Shown here piece after piece: positions 14,224-14,834 of a DNA stretch of 14,834 nucleotides; the first letter of the stretch is position 1; each line of letters opens with the position of its first letter. Made by a program: the position numbers and the translations under genes. The notes under the pieces were generated by a model. The model was not told the origin of the DNA and did no database searches. It was given only the letters and a program-made list of their open reading frames with translations. The DNA comes from Cyanobium sp. M55B138 (GTDB lineage: Bacteria > Cyanobacteriota > Cyanobacteriia > PCC-6307 > Cyanobiaceae): positions 1 through 14,834 of the forward strand of contig JAGYNF010000017.1 in the NCBI GenBank assembly GCA_018400215.1. The letters run 5' to 3'.

Positions 14224-14834
14224 TCGGCCGGCCAATCACCAGCCGGCTGGCACCGGCAGCGATGGCGTCAGCGGGGGCCATCACCCGCGCCTGGTCACCG
14301 GGATCGGAGCCGGCCGGGCGGATGCCCGGTGTCACCAGTTCAAATGGGGCCGGCCAGCGGGCCCGCAGGGCCGCCACCTCGAGGGGTGAACACACACAGC
14401 CCCCAAGGCCGGCAGCCACAGCCTGGGCGGCCAGATGCTGCACATAGTCCGGCAACCCCATCTCCACCTGCAGCTCCTGGCGGAACCGCTGGGCAGACCA
14501 ACTGGTCAGCACCGTGACGGCCAGCAGGGTGGGAGCTGCGGTCCAGCCGGCCCGATCGGCGCCGGCCTCAGCGGCGGCCTGGGCCTGCAGGAGGGCCTCT
14601 GAACCGGCGCAGGCATGCACGGTGATCAGCTCAGCGCCGAGCCGGGCGGCACTCCCACAGGCACCAGCCATGGTGGCGGGAATGTCGTGGAACTTCAGGT
14701 CCAGAAACACCCGGAGGCCCCGTTCCCGCATCTGCGCCACCACGGCAGGACCAGCCACCGTGAACAATTCGAGCCCCACCTTCACCCAGCGCAGGTCGGG
14801 AATCGCATCCACCAACGTCAGAGCCCGCTCCGCC
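14165..14834 (-). CDS. pyrF: Orotidine 5'-phosphate decarboxylase, N-terminus outside window
   Basis: PyrF converts OMP to UMP, the last step of de novo pyrimidine synthesis. About 222 residues are visible, and only the first few strand/loop residues are cut off by the window edge. VKVGLELFT opens the barrel. The catalytic Asp-Lys-Asp array is in [17 protein letters not shown] lies on the next strand, and the phosphate-binding motifs TPGIRPAG and RLVIGRPI complete the active site. The frame continues without a stop to the window edge, so the true start is further out; the TTG at 14815 is not the start. Its 3' end overlaps the glycosyltransferase gene by 59 bases on the opposite strand. Confidence 0.95.
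   Translation of the reverse strand, partial: AERALTLVDAIPDLRWVKVGLELFTVAGPAVVAQMRERGLRVFLDLKFHDIPATMAGACGSAARLGAELITVHACAGSEALLQAQAAAEAGADRAGWTAAPTLLAVTVLTSWSAQRFRQELQVEMGLPDYVQHLAAQAVAAGLGGCVCSPLEVAALRARWPAPFELVTPGIRPAGSDPGDQARVMAPADAIAAGASRLVIGRPISAAADPAAAFAGCCAALA

Overview
The window is dense, very GC-rich bacterial DNA. Its gene content points to a picocyanobacterium of the Synechococcus/Cyanobium type. It has a StpA-type glucosylglycerol-phosphate phosphatase, an LrtA-type long hibernation factor, a cyanobacterial acyl-ACP/acyl-CoA synthetase, a YlqD-like protein beside a pyruvate dehydrogenase E2 start, and a lipB/hpf/deoC/recO block. The HIP1 octamer typical of many other cyanobacteria was noticed only once. 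No stretch longer than about 110 bases lacks a gene. No phage, transposon or CRISPR signature was seen.

Layout. The window opens inside a tRNA gene, read as tRNA-Arg(CCT). Two small uncharacterised genes follow (116-927, +). A minus-strand block (940-5425) reads, in transcription order: a YlqD-like coiled-coil protein, a chimeric frame, and glgP. Divergent from it is stpA (+, to 6818), which converges on fadD/aas and lipB (minus, 6809-9440). Divergent from lipB is a tight plus-strand run (9494-14223): hpf, deoC, recO, an MFS transporter and a GT4 glycosyltransferase. The last of these runs 59 nt into the 3' end of pyrF, which leaves the window at its right edge.

The outstanding feature is the chimeric frame at 3459-4916. 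Its first ~85 residues are a cyanobacterial PDH E2 lipoyl domain followed by the usual Ala/Pro linker. It then enters phosphoketolase (Xfp) in the middle of that enzyme's pyrimidine-binding domain and continues to the normal Xfp C-terminus. The rest of E2 and roughly the first 470 residues of Xfp are absent. The flanks are each coherent: YlqD-E2 on one side, an ATGA-coupled xfp-glgP pair on the other. The join lies at a Gly-Arg-Val-Val stretch that both parents are expected to carry. This fits either a real deletion/fusion or an assembly misjoin. It does not look like a modular domain fusion, because the break falls inside a domain.

How the genes fit together. GlgP and phosphoketolase connect glycogen breakdown to acetyl-phosphate. 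PDH E2 and LipB belong to lipoate-dependent acetyl-CoA formation. FadD/Aas recycles fatty acids. StpA makes the compatible solute glucosylglycerol. The hpf-deoC-recO-MFS-GT run is a compact operon-like housekeeping cluster.
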